DNA of 64,000 bases from Bacteroidota bacterium (GTDB lineage Bacteria; Bacteroidota; Bacteroidia; AKYH767-A; OLB10). Location: the NCBI GenBank assembly GCA_024643795.1, contig JAHEMF010000003.1, forward strand, positions 1 through 64,000, read 5' to 3'. Numbering within the stretch: position 1 is the stretch's first letter; each line of letters opens with the position of its first letter. Below are positions 20,397 through 29,729 of this stretch, piece after piece. Made by a program: the position numbers and the translations under genes. The notes below the pieces were generated by a model, which worked only from the letters and a program-made list of their open reading frames with translations, did not search any database and was not told the DNA's origin.

Positions 20397-20744
20397 TCAC
20401 GAATGATCATGGTCTTCATGACCCTCTTCCATTGTACCTTCATCCATCATCTCTGTTCCTTCTTCCATTGCAGGCTCCTGAGTTGTGGTTCCAACATAAT
20501 TGGAGTTAGCAACAAGGTCCATACCACATACAGGGCAGGGTCCTGGTTCCATTCCAGCACTGTTCTCGCAATCCATTGGGCAGATGTAAGCATGTACAGT
20601 GTCAACCATGGCAACAGTTTCTGTAGTGGCCTCAGTTGCCGACTCCTCAGTTTGAGCTTCTTGTTCTGTGCTTCCTCCACATGAACTAAAGATCATGATT
20701 GCGGGTACTGCTAATGCAGATAATACTAAAATTGATTTTTTCAT
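20397..20744 (-). CDS. Lipoprotein with heavy-metal-binding domain
   Basis: A 115-residue lipoprotein: signal MKKSILVLSALAVPAIMIFS and lipobox SSC (Cys22). After an acidic Glu/Thr-rich linker (about 25-46) comes one heavy-metal-binding domain, YICPMDCENSAGMEPGPCPV then CGMDLV, with the CPM and CPVCGM motifs found beside copper/silver efflux proteins. The tail GHEDHDHS is His/Asp-rich and could also bind metal. No efflux pump is nearby. It is 38 bases downstream of icmF and may be co-transcribed with it, though a functional link is not obvious. Confidence 0.87.
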   Translation of the reverse strand: MKKSILVLSALAVPAIMIFSSCGGSTEQEAQTEESATEATTETVAMVDTVHAYICPMDCENSAGMEPGPCPVCGMDLVANSNYVGTTTQEPAMEEGTEMMDEGTMEEGHEDHDHS

Positions 20745-20782
20745 TGAAATTAAATTTGACGATTATATTAAATTATTGAACG

Positions 20783-23700
20783 TTACATATTTCTTCGATA
20801 TTGTCCGCCTACTTCAAACAATGAACCTGTGATCTCTCCTAATGAACAGAACTTTGCAACTTCCATGATCTTTTCAAACATGTTCTCATTATGAATAGCT
20901 GCATGTTGTAATTCGGTCAATAGTTTTGACCGTGTATCAGTTTTGCGGGAATGTAACAGGTTAAGTGTTTTTATCTGTTGCTCTTTTTCTTCAGTTGTGG
21001 CTCTTATCACTTCACCGGGCGTAACTGTTGGTGAACCTTTAGACGACAGAAAAGTGTTTACACCAATGATCGGAAGTTCACCGGTATGTTTCAGTGTTTC
21101 ATAGTATAACGACTCTTCCTGGATCTTGCCACGCTGGTACATTGTTTCCATAGCTCCTAAAACACCTCCGCGTTCAGTTATTCTGTCAAACTCCATCAAT
21201 ACTGCTTCCTCTACCAGGTCTGTAAGTTCTTCAATAATAAAGGAGCCTTGTAAACTGTTTTCGTTCTTTGCTTGTCCAAGTTCACGATTTATAATAAGCT
21301 GGATAGCCATAGCCCTTCTTACGCTTTCTTCTGTAGGAGTGGTGATAGCTTCATCATAAGCATTTGTATGCAACGAATTGCAATTATCATAGATAGCATA
21401 CAGCGCCTGCAATGTTGTTCTGATATCATTAAAATCGATCTCCTGTGCGTGCAAAGACCTTCCTGACGTTTGTATATGATACTTAAGCATCTGAGAACGC
21501 TCATTTGCTTTATACTTGAGTTTCATTGCTTTTGACCATATCCTTCTGGCCACTCTACCAATTACAGAATACTCGGGATCAAGCCCATTTGAAAAGAAGA
21601 ACGAAAGGTTTGGTGCAAAATCATCCACACTCATTCCTCTGCTTGAGTAGTATTCTACATAGGTAAATCCGTTTGATAACGTAAATGCAAGCTGAGTAAT
21701 GGGGTTAGCGCCGGCCTCCGCGATATGATATCCGGAAATGGATACCGAATAAAAATTTCGGATCTTATTCTCAATAAAATATTGTTGCATGTCTCCCATC
21801 AAGCGTAATGAAAATTCAGTTGAGAAAATACATGTGTTCTGGGCCTGGTCTTCTTTAAGTATATCAGCCTGCACGGTTCCTCTTACAACTGCCAGCGTTT
21901 CTTTTTTTATCTTTTGATAAATACCTTGCGGTAGCACCTGATCGCCGGTCACTCCCAAAAGGAATAGGCCAAGTCCGTCATTTCCTTTCGGAATCTCGTA
22001 ATTGTATGCCGGTCTTTCAGCACCGCTGTAAAGCTCTTTGATCTTTTTGGCAACCTCTTCTTCCAGACCATTTTCATGGATATACTTTTCACATTGCTGA
22101 TCAATTGCAGCATTCATAAAATAAGCTGCTATAATAGAGGCCGGACCATTAATGGTCATAGATACAGAGGTGGATGCATTACACAGGTCGAATCCTGAAT
22201 AAAGCTTTTTGGCATCATCCAGGCAGCATACTGATACACCTGAGTTACCTATCTTACCATATATATCTGGCCTGTAATCTGGGTCCTGTCCGTATAACGT
22301 TACGGAATCAAATGCTGTTGAAAGCCTTTTGGCGGGCATGCCAATTGAAACATAGTGAAATCGCTTGTTGGTCCGTTCAGGGCATCCTTCGCCGGCAAAC
22401 ATGCGTGTAGGATCTTCATTTTCTCTTTTGAACCTGAACACTCCGGCAGTGTAGGGAAATTCTCCCGGAACATTTTCCTGCAGTATCCATTTCAGTAGAT
22501 CGCCCCAGGCTTTAAACTTAGGTAATGCAACTTTTGGAATTCTTTGTCTTGATAAAGATTCAGAAAATGTTTTGATACGAAGTATCTTTTCTCTGACTTT
22601 AAATTCATAAAAATCCTGACGATATAATTCAGCTTTTTCAGGAAACTCCTGAAGCATTTTCAAATTTCTTCCATCAAGCTTTAATTTCAGATCTTCAAAT
22701 CTTACCTCAAGTGCAGAAAGGATATCAGTGTTATTTTGTCCGGACTCGTCTTTAATAGAATGAATTGTAAGATCAAGTGCATAAAGGTGTTGGGCAATGT
22801 CGCATTGTTCTCTCACCCATTCATCATAACTTCTGTTGTTCTCTGCTATCTCGCTTAAGTACCTGGTTCTGTTAGGAGGAATGATATAGATCTTTTCACT
22901 TAATTCTTCTGATACCAGGTAATCAGATTTTAGTTGTGCGCCGGTACGTTCTGTTATGGTATTCATAACAGTTCTGTACAAACGATTCATCCCCGGATCA
23001 TTGAATTGAGAAGCAATAGTGCCAAATACAGGAATATCATCATCATTTATATCCCACAACTGGTGGTTACGCTTATATTGCTTTTTAACATCACGCAATG
23101 CATCCAGGGCGCCACGTTTATCAAACTTGTTTAATGCAATGATGTCAGCAAAGTCCAGCATGTCTATTTTTTCCAGTTGAGTTGCTGCACCATACTCCGG
23201 TGTCATAACATATAGCGATACATTACTGTGGTCAATTATTTCAGTATCCGACTGTCCAATACCGGATGTTTCCAGAATGATCATATCATATCCGGATGCT
23301 TTCACAATGTCAATGGCTTCTTTCACATGTCGGGAAAGTGCCAGGTTACTCTGGCGGGTTGCAAGCGATCGCATATAAACCCTGTCATTCTGAATGGAAT
23401 TCATTCTGATCCGATCACCGAGTAGTGCGCCACCTGTTTTCCTTTTAGATGGGTCAACAGAGATAATGGCAATTGTTTTATCCTTGAACTCGATTAAAAA
23501 CCTTCTTACAAGTTCATCAACCAGGGATGATTTACCGGCACCACCTGTACCTGTTATTCCCAGGACCGGTGTAATTTTTTCTTTGGTCTTTGTTGTGATC
23601 TGATCATAAAGTTTACTGAATGCTTCAGGATCATTTTCAGCTGTTGATATAAGCCGGGCCACAACATGAGGGTCTTTTTCACCCAACATATTTATTTCGC

Positions 23701-24154
23701 CATTCAGATTTACTCCTACAGGGAAATCACAGCGTTCAAGCATGTCATTGATCATTCCCTGTAAACCCATTTCACGACCGTCATCAGGAGAATAGATCCG
23801 TTCAATACCGTAATCCTGCAACTCTTTGATTTCTTCCGGAAGTATTACTCCTCCACCGCCACCAAATATCTTGATATGTGAACATCCTTTTTCTTTGAGC
23901 AGATCATACATATACTTGAAATACTCCATATGACCACCCTGATAGCTGGTTAGAGCAATTGCATTGGCATCCTCCTGGATAGCGGTATCTACTACTTCGT
24001 TTGCGCTTCTGTCATGTCCCAGGTGAATTACTTCAGCTCCACTGGCTTGGATGATTCTGCGCATTATATTGATGGAAGCATCGTGACCGTCAAATAAACT
24101 GGCGGCTGTTACAACTCTGATCTTATTTTTGGGGACGTATTTTTCTGTTACCAT
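20783..24154 (-). CDS. icmF: Fused isobutyryl-CoA mutase IcmF
   Basis: A coenzyme-B12 acyl-CoA mutase fused to its own G-protein chaperone; the 1123 residues match IcmF. Order: B12-binding domain (about 10-145) with FDGHDASI and the B12-ligating His24; MeaB-type GTPase (about 195-420) with P-loop GTGGAGKSS (202-210) and LNKFDK (341-346); linker; mutase small-chain-free catalytic domain (about 560-1123) with PYTAGVFRF and [17 protein letters not shown]. Phe573 and Gln772 stand where methylmalonyl-CoA mutases have Tyr and Arg, so isobutyryl-CoA/n-butyryl-CoA is the expected pair, not methylmalonyl-CoA. Automated annotation would probably say methylmalonyl-CoA mutase. A TAATTTTG promoter box lies upstream. 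Confidence 0.95.
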   Translation of the reverse strand: MVTEKYVPKNKIRVVTAASLFDGHDASINIMRRIIQASGAEVIHLGHDRSANEVVDTAIQEDANAIALTSYQGGHMEYFKYMYDLLKEKGCSHIKIFGGGGGVILPEEIKELQDYGIERIYSPDDGREMGLQGMINDMLERCDFPVGVNLNGEINMLGEKDPHVVARLISTAENDPEAFSKLYDQITTKTKEKITPVLGITGTGGAGKSSLVDELVRRFLIEFKDKTIAIISVDPSKRKTGGALLGDRIRMNSIQNDRVYMRSLATRQSNLALSRHVKEAIDIVKASGYDMIILETSGIGQSDTEIIDHSNVSLYVMTPEYGAATQLEKIDMLDFADIIALNKFDKRGALDALRDVKKQYKRNHQLWDINDDDIPVFGTIASQFNDPGMNRLYRTVMNTITERTGAQLKSDYLVSEELSEKIYIIPPNRTRYLSEIAENNRSYDEWVREQCDIAQHLYALDLTIHSIKDESGQNNTDILSALEVRFEDLKLKLDGRNLKMLQEFPEKAELYRQDFYEFKVREKILRIKTFSESLSRQRIPKVALPKFKAWGDLLKWILQENVPGEFPYTAGVFRFKRENEDPTRMFAGEGCPERTNKRFHYVSIGMPAKRLSTAFDSVTLYGQDPDYRPDIYGKIGNSGVSVCCLDDAKKLYSGFDLCNASTSVSMTINGPASIIAAYFMNAAIDQQCEKYIHENGLEEEVAKKIKELYSGAERPAYNYEIPKGNDGLGLFLLGVTGDQVLPQGIYQKIKKETLAVVRGTVQADILKEDQAQNTCIFSTEFSLRLMGDMQQYFIENKIRNFYSVSISGYHIAEAGANPITQLAFTLSNGFTYVEYYSSRGMSVDDFAPNLSFFFSNGLDPEYSVIGRVARRIWSKAMKLKYKANERSQMLKYHIQTSGRSLHAQEIDFNDIRTTLQALYAIYDNCNSLHTNAYDEAITTPTEESVRRAMAIQLIINRELGQAKNENSLQGSFIIEELTDLVEEAVLMEFDRITERGGVLGAMETMYQRGKIQEESLYYETLKHTGELPIIGVNTFLSSKGSPTVTPGEVIRATTEEKEQQIKTLNLLHSRKTDTRSKLLTELQHAAIHNENMFEKIMEVAKFCSLGEITGSLFEVGGQYRRNM

Positions 24155-24174
24155 TTACATGTTTTGAAGGATTA

Positions 24175-24182
24175 CAAAATTA
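24175..24182 (-). promoter_or_regulatory. icmF promoter -7 element
   Basis: TAATTTTG on the minus strand, about 20 bases before the icmF ATG, matches the Bacteroidota -7 consensus TAnnTTTG. No clear TTG -33 is seen at the usual spacing. Confidence 0.45.
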
Positions 24183-24264
24183 ATAAAAATGAAGCAGTAC
24201 CATCTTCCTGTAAGTAACTAAATATCAATTATATATGAATTATGGTGTTCTGAGGTCCAAATAG

Positions 24265-24272
24265 TACTTTTG
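24265..24272 (+). promoter_or_regulatory. Promoter -7 element of the DUF218 gene
   Basis: TACTTTTG, an exact TAnnTTTG match, 36 bases before the ATG at 24309. It diverges from the icmF promoter about 85 bases away. A -33 TTG is not evident. Confidence 0.45.
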
Positions 24273-24308
24273 CTGCTGAACCATATGTAAATTAACCTGC
24301 TGAACGGA

Positions 24309-25073
24309 ATGTTTTTTTACCTGTCAAAAATCTTCGAATTCCTTTTGCTCCCACTTACGTGGATTTTGATCTTATTTGGTTTAGGACTTATCCGGTTCTC
24401 ATCGAAAAGAGGTAAGAAATATCTGATCGCATCTTTTGCCCTTTTGGTATTCTTTACTAACCCCTTTATTGCAAACCTGGCAACCGAAAGTTGGGAAGTT
24501 CCGGCGTTCAACATTCAAAAAATTGATGAACCATATGATGTTGCCATCTTGTTGGGAGGTAGTATGCGGTACTATAACTATGAACTGAAGCGGCCTGTAT
24601 ATAGTTTAAGTGTAGACAGATTATTGCAGACCATTGAACTGTACCAGCGCGGTAAAGTGAAAAAGATATTATTATCCGGTGGTTCGGGGAGGGTGATTTA
24701 TCCTGAAGAAAAAGAATCATTAGTTATTCAGGAGGTCCTTCTAAGATCGGGTGTTAATGCCAACGACATTTTATTGGAAACAGAATCAAGGAACACATGG
24801 CAAAATGCTTTATTTTCAACCAAAATATTAAAGCAGCATTCATTCAACTCATATCTTCTGGTTACCTCGGCATGGCACATGCGTCGTTCAATGGCTTGCT
24901 TTGATAAGGCCGGACTGGAGGTGGTGCCATTTTCAGTAGATGAACGTTCCGGTGGAGGAGCGCTCACCCCTGACCGTATCATTGTGCCTTCTGCAGTATA
25001 TTTTGTAACATGGGAAATGCTGTTTCATGAATGGTTTGGTTGCCTTATTTACAAAATCATGGGGTACATATAA
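24309..25073 (+). CDS. DUF218 (YdcF/ElyC-like) membrane protein
   Basis: A 254-residue inner-membrane protein. Two N-terminal hydrophobic segments (about 1-27 and 38-58) are followed by a soluble DUF218 domain with VAILLGGSMRYYN, KKILLSGGSGR, LLETESRNTWQNALFS and VTSAWHMRRSMACF. The segment layout is that of ElyC, which in enterobacteria acts in envelope polymer synthesis or undecaprenyl-phosphate use; that role is not shown here. It is likely co-oriented but separately promoted from the OmpH-like gene downstream, which has its own -7 box. Confidence 0.85.
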   Translation: MFFYLSKIFEFLLLPLTWILILFGLGLIRFSSKRGKKYLIASFALLVFFTNPFIANLATESWEVPAFNIQKIDEPYDVAILLGGSMRYYNYELKRPVYSLSVDRLLQTIELYQRGKVKKILLSGGSGRVIYPEEKESLVIQEVLLRSGVNANDILLETESRNTWQNALFSTKILKQHSFNSYLLVTSAWHMRRSMACFDKAGLEVVPFSVDERSGGGALTPDRIIVPSAVYFVTWEMLFHEWFGCLIYKIMGYI

Positions 25074-25105
25074 TATTCCAACTTAAGACATTGGTAAACT
25101 AAAGC

Positions 25106-25113
25106 TATCTTTG
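25106..25113 (+). promoter_or_regulatory. Promoter -7 element of the OmpH-like gene
   Basis: TATCTTTG, an exact TAnnTTTG match, 16 bases before the GTG start at 25130. Confidence 0.5.
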
Positions 25114-25129
25114 TAAAAAATAATCGATC

Positions 25130-25711
25130 GTGAAAAATTTAAGTCTATTGCTCAATTTAGTGCTTGTGGTTGCTGTTGCTTTTTTATTTTACAAAGTATA
25201 TTCCCAACCAGAGCAAATATTATCATCTTCTGAAACTAAAAGGACCCAACCTCAGGATCCGATGTCTGACCGCATCGTATTTGTAAATTCAGATTCTCTA
25301 CTTGATAACTATGAGTATTTCAATGAGTTAAAATCTCAGATGGAGAGTAAGCGTGATAGTATAGACAGATTACTTCAATCAAAAGCATCTTCACTTGAAA
25401 AGGAGATCATGGAATATCAACAAAAAGCTCCCGGAATGACTGATGCTGCACGCATGAAAACGGAAGAAGGACTTATGAAGAAGCAGGAATCAGCCATTAG
25501 TCTTAAAGATAAATTGCTAGACTATCTTCAGAATGAAGAAACAAGAATGAATGATAGCATCCATTCAAATCTCACGAACTATTTGAAGGAATTGAATAAG
25601 GAGCGTAACTACCTTTTTATATTAGGATATCAGCGTGGAAGTGGTATCCTTTTGGCTAATGATTCACTTGATATCACTCAGGAAGTGATTGTAGGTATCA
25701 ATAATCGATAG
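25130..25711 (+). CDS. OmpH/Skp-family periplasmic chaperone-like protein
   Basis: A 193-residue protein of the OmpH (Skp) family, periplasmic chaperones for outer-membrane proteins. The N-terminus is a membrane anchor or signal (LSLLLNLVLVVAVAFLFYKV). The mature part starts with the family strand RIVFVNSDSLLDNYEYF near residue 47 and continues as a long charged coiled coil (about 60-155: MESKRDSIDRLLQSKASSLE and following). The end returns to short strands (YLFILGYQRGSGILLANDSL, DITQEVIVGINNR). The start is GTG at 25130, just after a promoter box. It converges on valS with only 15 bases between. Confidence 0.87.
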   Translation: MKNLSLLLNLVLVVAVAFLFYKVYSQPEQILSSSETKRTQPQDPMSDRIVFVNSDSLLDNYEYFNELKSQMESKRDSIDRLLQSKASSLEKEIMEYQQKAPGMTDAARMKTEEGLMKKQESAISLKDKLLDYLQNEETRMNDSIHSNLTNYLKELNKERNYLFILGYQRGSGILLANDSLDITQEVIVGINNR

Positions 25712-25726
25712 CAGGTCAGCAAAAAA

Positions 25727-28378
25727 TTATATTTCCTGAAGATTTTTTTCCAGCATTTTAATGCGGTCTTCAGCATCCTGCTTTTTCTTTTGTTCCAATG
25801 CAATTATTTCAGGCTTAGCATTTGAAATGAATTTTTCGTTACTAAGCTTTTTCATAACTGAATTTAAAAACCCCCGTGTGCGATCCAATTCAACTTCTAT
25901 CTTTTTCTTTTCTTCGCCTTTGTCTATCAATGAAAGGGTGTGAGCAAAGTATTCATGCTTTGCAACAATTATCGAAACTGTATTCTCGGGCTTTTGATCA
26001 ACTTCATCAATTTTTTCTACGTTACACAGCTTCTCAGCCATCTCATGAAATTTCTCAGCATTTATACCCTGACCACTTTTATAAGAAACTTTAAAGTTTT
26101 GTTTCAATGGTATGCCTGCACCATTCCGGAGGTTACGGATCTCAGTGACCAGAGATCTGAACATTTCAAATTCATTCAATAGTTCTTCGTTTACATCGCC
26201 TGCTGAAGGCCATGAAGAAACTATTAAAAAATTATTTGCATCTCTTGATTCCAGTCTTTGCCAGATATCTTCACTTATAAATGGCATAAATGGATGAAGT
26301 ATCTTCAATAGTCGGGCAAAGATATTCTTGGTCTCACTCAGAACATTTGGTGATATACTGTGGCCTACAGGTGGCTTGACCAACTCAAGATACCAGGCAC
26401 AAAAGTCATCCCATACCAGCTTATATGTGGTCATGAGTGCGTCTGAGATCCTGTACTTGCCATAGAAATCGTCCAATACTAATATATCATGATCGATCTT
26501 GTTGTTCATCCACTTTATAACAGAGCTTAGATCTCTTGAATCCGGTTGACCGGTATCTGATTGCTGTTCCCATGTGTTTATTAAACGGAAAGCATTCCAT
26601 ATCTTATTGCTAAAGTTTCTTCCCTGCTCACATAGCCCTTCGTCAAACAAGAGGTCGTTGCCGGCAGGTGATGATAGAAGCATGCCAACCCGTACGCCAT
26701 CAGCACCATATTTTGCAATTAATTCAAGAGGCTCAGGAGAGTTGCCTAACGACTTCGACATTTTTCTGCCTTGCTTATCTCTAACTATCCCCGTAAGGTA
26801 TACATTGCTAAATGGTTTCTCACTACGATATTCATAACCTGCAATGATCATCCGGGCAACCCAAAAGAAAAGTATTTCAGGGGCAGTTACTAAGTCATTG
26901 GTCGGGTAATAGTATTTAATATCCTCGTTTTCAGGATCCTTGAACCCGTCGAAAACAGATATCGGCCAAAGCCAGGATGAGAACCAAGTATCCATCACAT
27001 CTTCATCCTGCATGATGGTTGAATGATCGATCTCTTTCTTGCCGGCAGCCGCACTTTCGTTGTTGATCTTAATGAACTCTTGCTTAGCCTCAGATTCAGT
27101 TTTTGCAACCACATATTCACCTGATTTGGCATACCATGCCGGGATACGGTGACCCCACCACAATTGTCTTGAAATGCACCAGTCGTGAACATTTTCCATC
27201 CAGTGGCGATAGGTGTTCTTGAACTTATCAGGTACAAGTTGAACGTTATCATTCATAACATTATCAAGCGCAGGCTTTGAAAGTTCTTTCATCTTTAAAA
27301 ACCATTGCTGAGAAAGTCGCGGTTCAATTACGGCATTGGTTCGTTCAGAAAAACCCACACTGCTTTTATATGGCTCTGTCTTTAAGAGCAGACCTGCCTT
27401 ATCCAGGTCTTTAACAATTGCCTTACGTGTGTCGAACCTGTCCATCCCAATGTAAAACTCTGCGGCATCACTCATTTTTCCTTCAGGAGTGAGAATATCA
27501 ATCGTTTCAAGTTTATGCTTAACACCGAGATTGTAGTCATTAACATCATGGGCTGGGGTTACCTTTAACGCACCGGTTCCAAAATCCATTGTTACATATT
27601 CATCTGTGATAACAGGAACAGCTCTGTTTACCATGGGTACTATAACATTCTTACCATGCAGATGCTTGTATCTTTCATCTTCAGGGTTGACGCACACAGC
27701 GGTATCTCCCAAAATTGTCTCAGGTCGGGTTGTTGCTATGGTCACAAAATCCTGGCTTCCTTTAATCTGATATTTTACAAAGTATAGACTGGAGTCTATT
27801 TCCTTATGAATAACTTCTTCATCAGAAACAGCAGTCATGCCTGCCGGATCCCAATTTACCATTCTGAGTCCACGATAGATCTGACCTTTTTTATGAAGAT
27901 CAATAAACACATCTATTACAGCATCGTACAGATCGGGTTCCATCGTGAATCTGGTACGATCCCAGTCGCAAGAGGCTCCTAGTTTTTTAAGCTGTTCAAG
28001 TATGATCCCTCCATATTTATTGTTCCATTCCCATGCGTATTTCAAAAATTCATCTCTGGTAAGATCACTTTTGCTGATACCTTTCTCTCTGAGCATAGCA
28101 ACAACTTTTGCTTCAGTGGCAATGGAAGCATGATCGGTTCCCGGAACCCAGCAGGCGTTTTTCCCCATCATCCGGGCTCGGCGGATCAGTACATCCTGTA
28201 TGGTATTGTTTAGCATATGCCCCATATGGAGTACTCCGGTAACGTTAGGTGGGGGTATTACTATCGTATATGGCTCACGGTCATCGGGAATAGAGTGGAA
28301 ATACTTGTTTTCCAGCCATTTTTGATACCAGATGTCCTCAGTGGTAGAGGGGTCATATGTTTTAGGGATGTCGGTCAT
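25727..28378 (-). CDS. valS: Valyl-tRNA synthetase
   Basis: Charges tRNA-Val. From the chosen start the product has 883 residues. It has the class I HIGH motif as NVTGVLHMGHML, the KMSKS motif as GRKMSKSLGN, an editing domain between them (ATTRPETILGDTAVCVNP), the WWGHRIPAWY motif, an anticodon-binding helical domain, and a C-terminal coiled coil (DKGEEKKKIEVELDRTRGFL). The frame is open to a TTG at 28402, but that TTG is part of a GATATTTG box (28400-28407) that resembles the Bacteroidota -7 element, so the ATG at 28378 (MTDIPKTYDPS) is preferred. Confidence 0.97.
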   Translation of the reverse strand: MTDIPKTYDPSTTEDIWYQKWLENKYFHSIPDDREPYTIVIPPPNVTGVLHMGHMLNNTIQDVLIRRARMMGKNACWVPGTDHASIATEAKVVAMLREKGISKSDLTRDEFLKYAWEWNNKYGGIILEQLKKLGASCDWDRTRFTMEPDLYDAVIDVFIDLHKKGQIYRGLRMVNWDPAGMTAVSDEEVIHKEIDSSLYFVKYQIKGSQDFVTIATTRPETILGDTAVCVNPEDERYKHLHGKNVIVPMVNRAVPVITDEYVTMDFGTGALKVTPAHDVNDYNLGVKHKLETIDILTPEGKMSDAAEFYIGMDRFDTRKAIVKDLDKAGLLLKTEPYKSSVGFSERTNAVIEPRLSQQWFLKMKELSKPALDNVMNDNVQLVPDKFKNTYRHWMENVHDWCISRQLWWGHRIPAWYAKSGEYVVAKTESEAKQEFIKINNESAAAGKKEIDHSTIMQDEDVMDTWFSSWLWPISVFDGFKDPENEDIKYYYPTNDLVTAPEILFFWVARMIIAGYEYRSEKPFSNVYLTGIVRDKQGRKMSKSLGNSPEPLELIAKYGADGVRVGMLLSSPAGNDLLFDEGLCEQGRNFSNKIWNAFRLINTWEQQSDTGQPDSRDLSSVIKWMNNKIDHDILVLDDFYGKYRISDALMTTYKLVWDDFCAWYLELVKPPVGHSISPNVLSETKNIFARLLKILHPFMPFISEDIWQRLESRDANNFLIVSSWPSAGDVNEELLNEFEMFRSLVTEIRNLRNGAGIPLKQNFKVSYKSGQGINAEKFHEMAEKLCNVEKIDEVDQKPENTVSIIVAKHEYFAHTLSLIDKGEEKKKIEVELDRTRGFLNSVMKKLSNEKFISNAKPEIIALEQKKKQDAEDRIKMLEKNLQEI

Positions 28379-28728
28379 GGTCAATTCGGGTATGGTGTGC
28401 AAATATCAGAATTTATAACGGATTACCCCTGCTTTTCCAGTGCTATTGTGTTCATTTCAAGCATTTTCCGAAATAAATTAACGTCAAGAATACCTTTGTG
28501 TAGCATTGGAAAATCTGATATACTTCAACAGTAAATCATTATTCGGATGTTATTTTGCATCAAATTCTAATTTCTGACATCTGATTGGCATGGATTTTGG
28601 CTGGTGATAATACTTTTTAATCCATTGATAATTATAACTCATTCATTCAAAATTCATATTGAAAAAATAACTTTGTTTCCTTAATTAGCTAAAATATCTC
28701 AATTCACTAAATACTCAATTCAATTATT
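28379..28728. other. 350-base intergenic region between valS and the DUF1573 pair
   Basis: A divergent AT-rich gap. It holds the near-consensus valS -7 box (28400-28407, minus strand), TACCTTTG at 28491-28498 (plus strand) and TAACTTTG at 28668-28675 (plus strand), the last being the best candidate for the DUF1573 promoter. I see no protein gene, RNA gene or repeat in it. Confidence 0.6.
28668..28675 (+). promoter_or_regulatory. Promoter -7 element of the DUF1573 pair
   Basis: TAACTTTG, an exact TAnnTTTG match, 53 bases upstream of the first DUF1573 start. No TTG at the usual -33 distance. Confidence 0.45.
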
Positions 28729-29196
28729 ATGAAAAAAACAATTTTTGCCTTGGTCCTGATGGCATTTTTCGGGACAGCGGCTATCGCACAGGACGCTGCC
28801 GAAAGCACTGATCCAAATGCACCTGTAATGAAATTTGAAACAGATGTTCATGATTTCGGAACCATTGAATATGGTGGTGACGGAACATATGACTTTAAAT
28901 TCACTAACACTGGAAAGACTCCATTGATCATTTCAAATGCCCGTGGATCCTGTGGATGTACCGTTCCAAAATGGCCAAAGGAGCCGATCGGAAAGGGTCA
29001 ATCAAACGTGATCAATGTCCAGTATGACACAAAAAGACCTGGTCCATTTACTAAAACTGTGACCATTTCTTCGAATGCAACAGAGCCGAGCAAGGTTATT
29101 ACTATTAAGGGAACTGTGAAGCCTGCGGAAAGTAATGAGCCACAAACTCCTGTAAAAAAGGATGCTGGTGCTCCTGTTGAAGACCATGGTCATTGA
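28729..29196 (+). CDS. DUF1573 domain exported protein (first copy)
   Basis: A 155-residue exported protein. A signal peptide (MKKTIFALVLMAFFGTAAIA) is followed by a DUF1573 immunoglobulin-like domain: KFETDVHDFGTIEYGGDGTY, KFTNTGKTPLIISNARGSCG and CTVPKWPKEPIGKGQS. The GSCGCTVP motif has two conserved Cys. The C-terminal tail is polar and ends DHGH. DUF1573 proteins are common in Bacteroidota envelopes, with no fixed function. The next gene is a close paralogue 20 bases downstream. Confidence 0.87.
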   Translation: MKKTIFALVLMAFFGTAAIAQDAAESTDPNAPVMKFETDVHDFGTIEYGGDGTYDFKFTNTGKTPLIISNARGSCGCTVPKWPKEPIGKGQSNVINVQYDTKRPGPFTKTVTISSNATEPSKVITIKGTVKPAESNEPQTPVKKDAGAPVEDHGH

Positions 29197-29216
29197 TCAG
29201 TAAAACAGCTCCTGTT

Positions 29217-29657
29217 ATGAAATTAACACTAATTGCAATTTTGGTGACTTTGATGCCTTTTGCAGCTACACTTGCTCAAACAGACAAGGTTGTTGAAGGG
29301 CCGGAAATGACCTTCGTGAAGTTGGAGTACAACTTTGGAAAGATCGAACAAGGTGAATCTGCTACTTATGTATTCAAATTCACAAATACTGGCACTCAAC
29401 CAATCATTATCAATGAAGCTCATGGATCATGCGGTTGTACTGTTCCTGAGTGGCCCAAAGAACCAATCATGAAAGGTGAGTCAGGTGAAATAAAGGTCAC
29501 GTTTAACTCTGCTGGTAAAATGGGCTTACAGGATAAAACGGTTACTATCAACTCAAATGCAGTTAATAGTCCGTTATACCTTCATATGAAGGGTAATGTA
29601 GAGGCAAAACCAGTAAATAAAGGGCAATCGGAACCTATTTCCGAACCCTCAAAATAA
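29217..29657 (+). CDS. DUF1573 domain exported protein (second copy)
   Basis: A 146-residue paralogue of the preceding protein. It has a signal peptide (MKLTLIAILVTLMPFAATLA), then the same domain pattern: VKLEYNFGKIEQGESATYVF, KFTNTGTQPIIINEAHGSCG and CTVPEWPKEPIMKGES. The frame is open to a TTG at 29193, overlapping the previous stop, but only the ATG at 29217 puts the signal peptide at the N-terminus. A tight terminator follows. The two copies probably come from a tandem duplication. Confidence 0.86.
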   Translation: MKLTLIAILVTLMPFAATLAQTDKVVEGPEMTFVKLEYNFGKIEQGESATYVFKFTNTGTQPIIINEAHGSCGCTVPEWPKEPIMKGESGEIKVTFNSAGKMGLQDKTVTINSNAVNSPLYLHMKGNVEAKPVNKGQSEPISEPSK

Positions 29658-29686
29658 GTCGTAACAGGTAATTTATTAAGTTTGTA

Positions 29687-29715
29687 CCCCTTCCGCCACT
29701 GCGGAAGGGGTTTCT
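29687..29715 (+). terminator. Intrinsic terminator after the DUF1573 pair
   Basis: A perfect 10-base stem CCCCTTCCGC/GCGGAAGGGG with loop CACT, followed by TTTCTT. It excludes any start of the aminotransferase upstream of about 29720. Confidence 0.88.
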
Positions 29716-29729
29716 TATATCATAGAATT

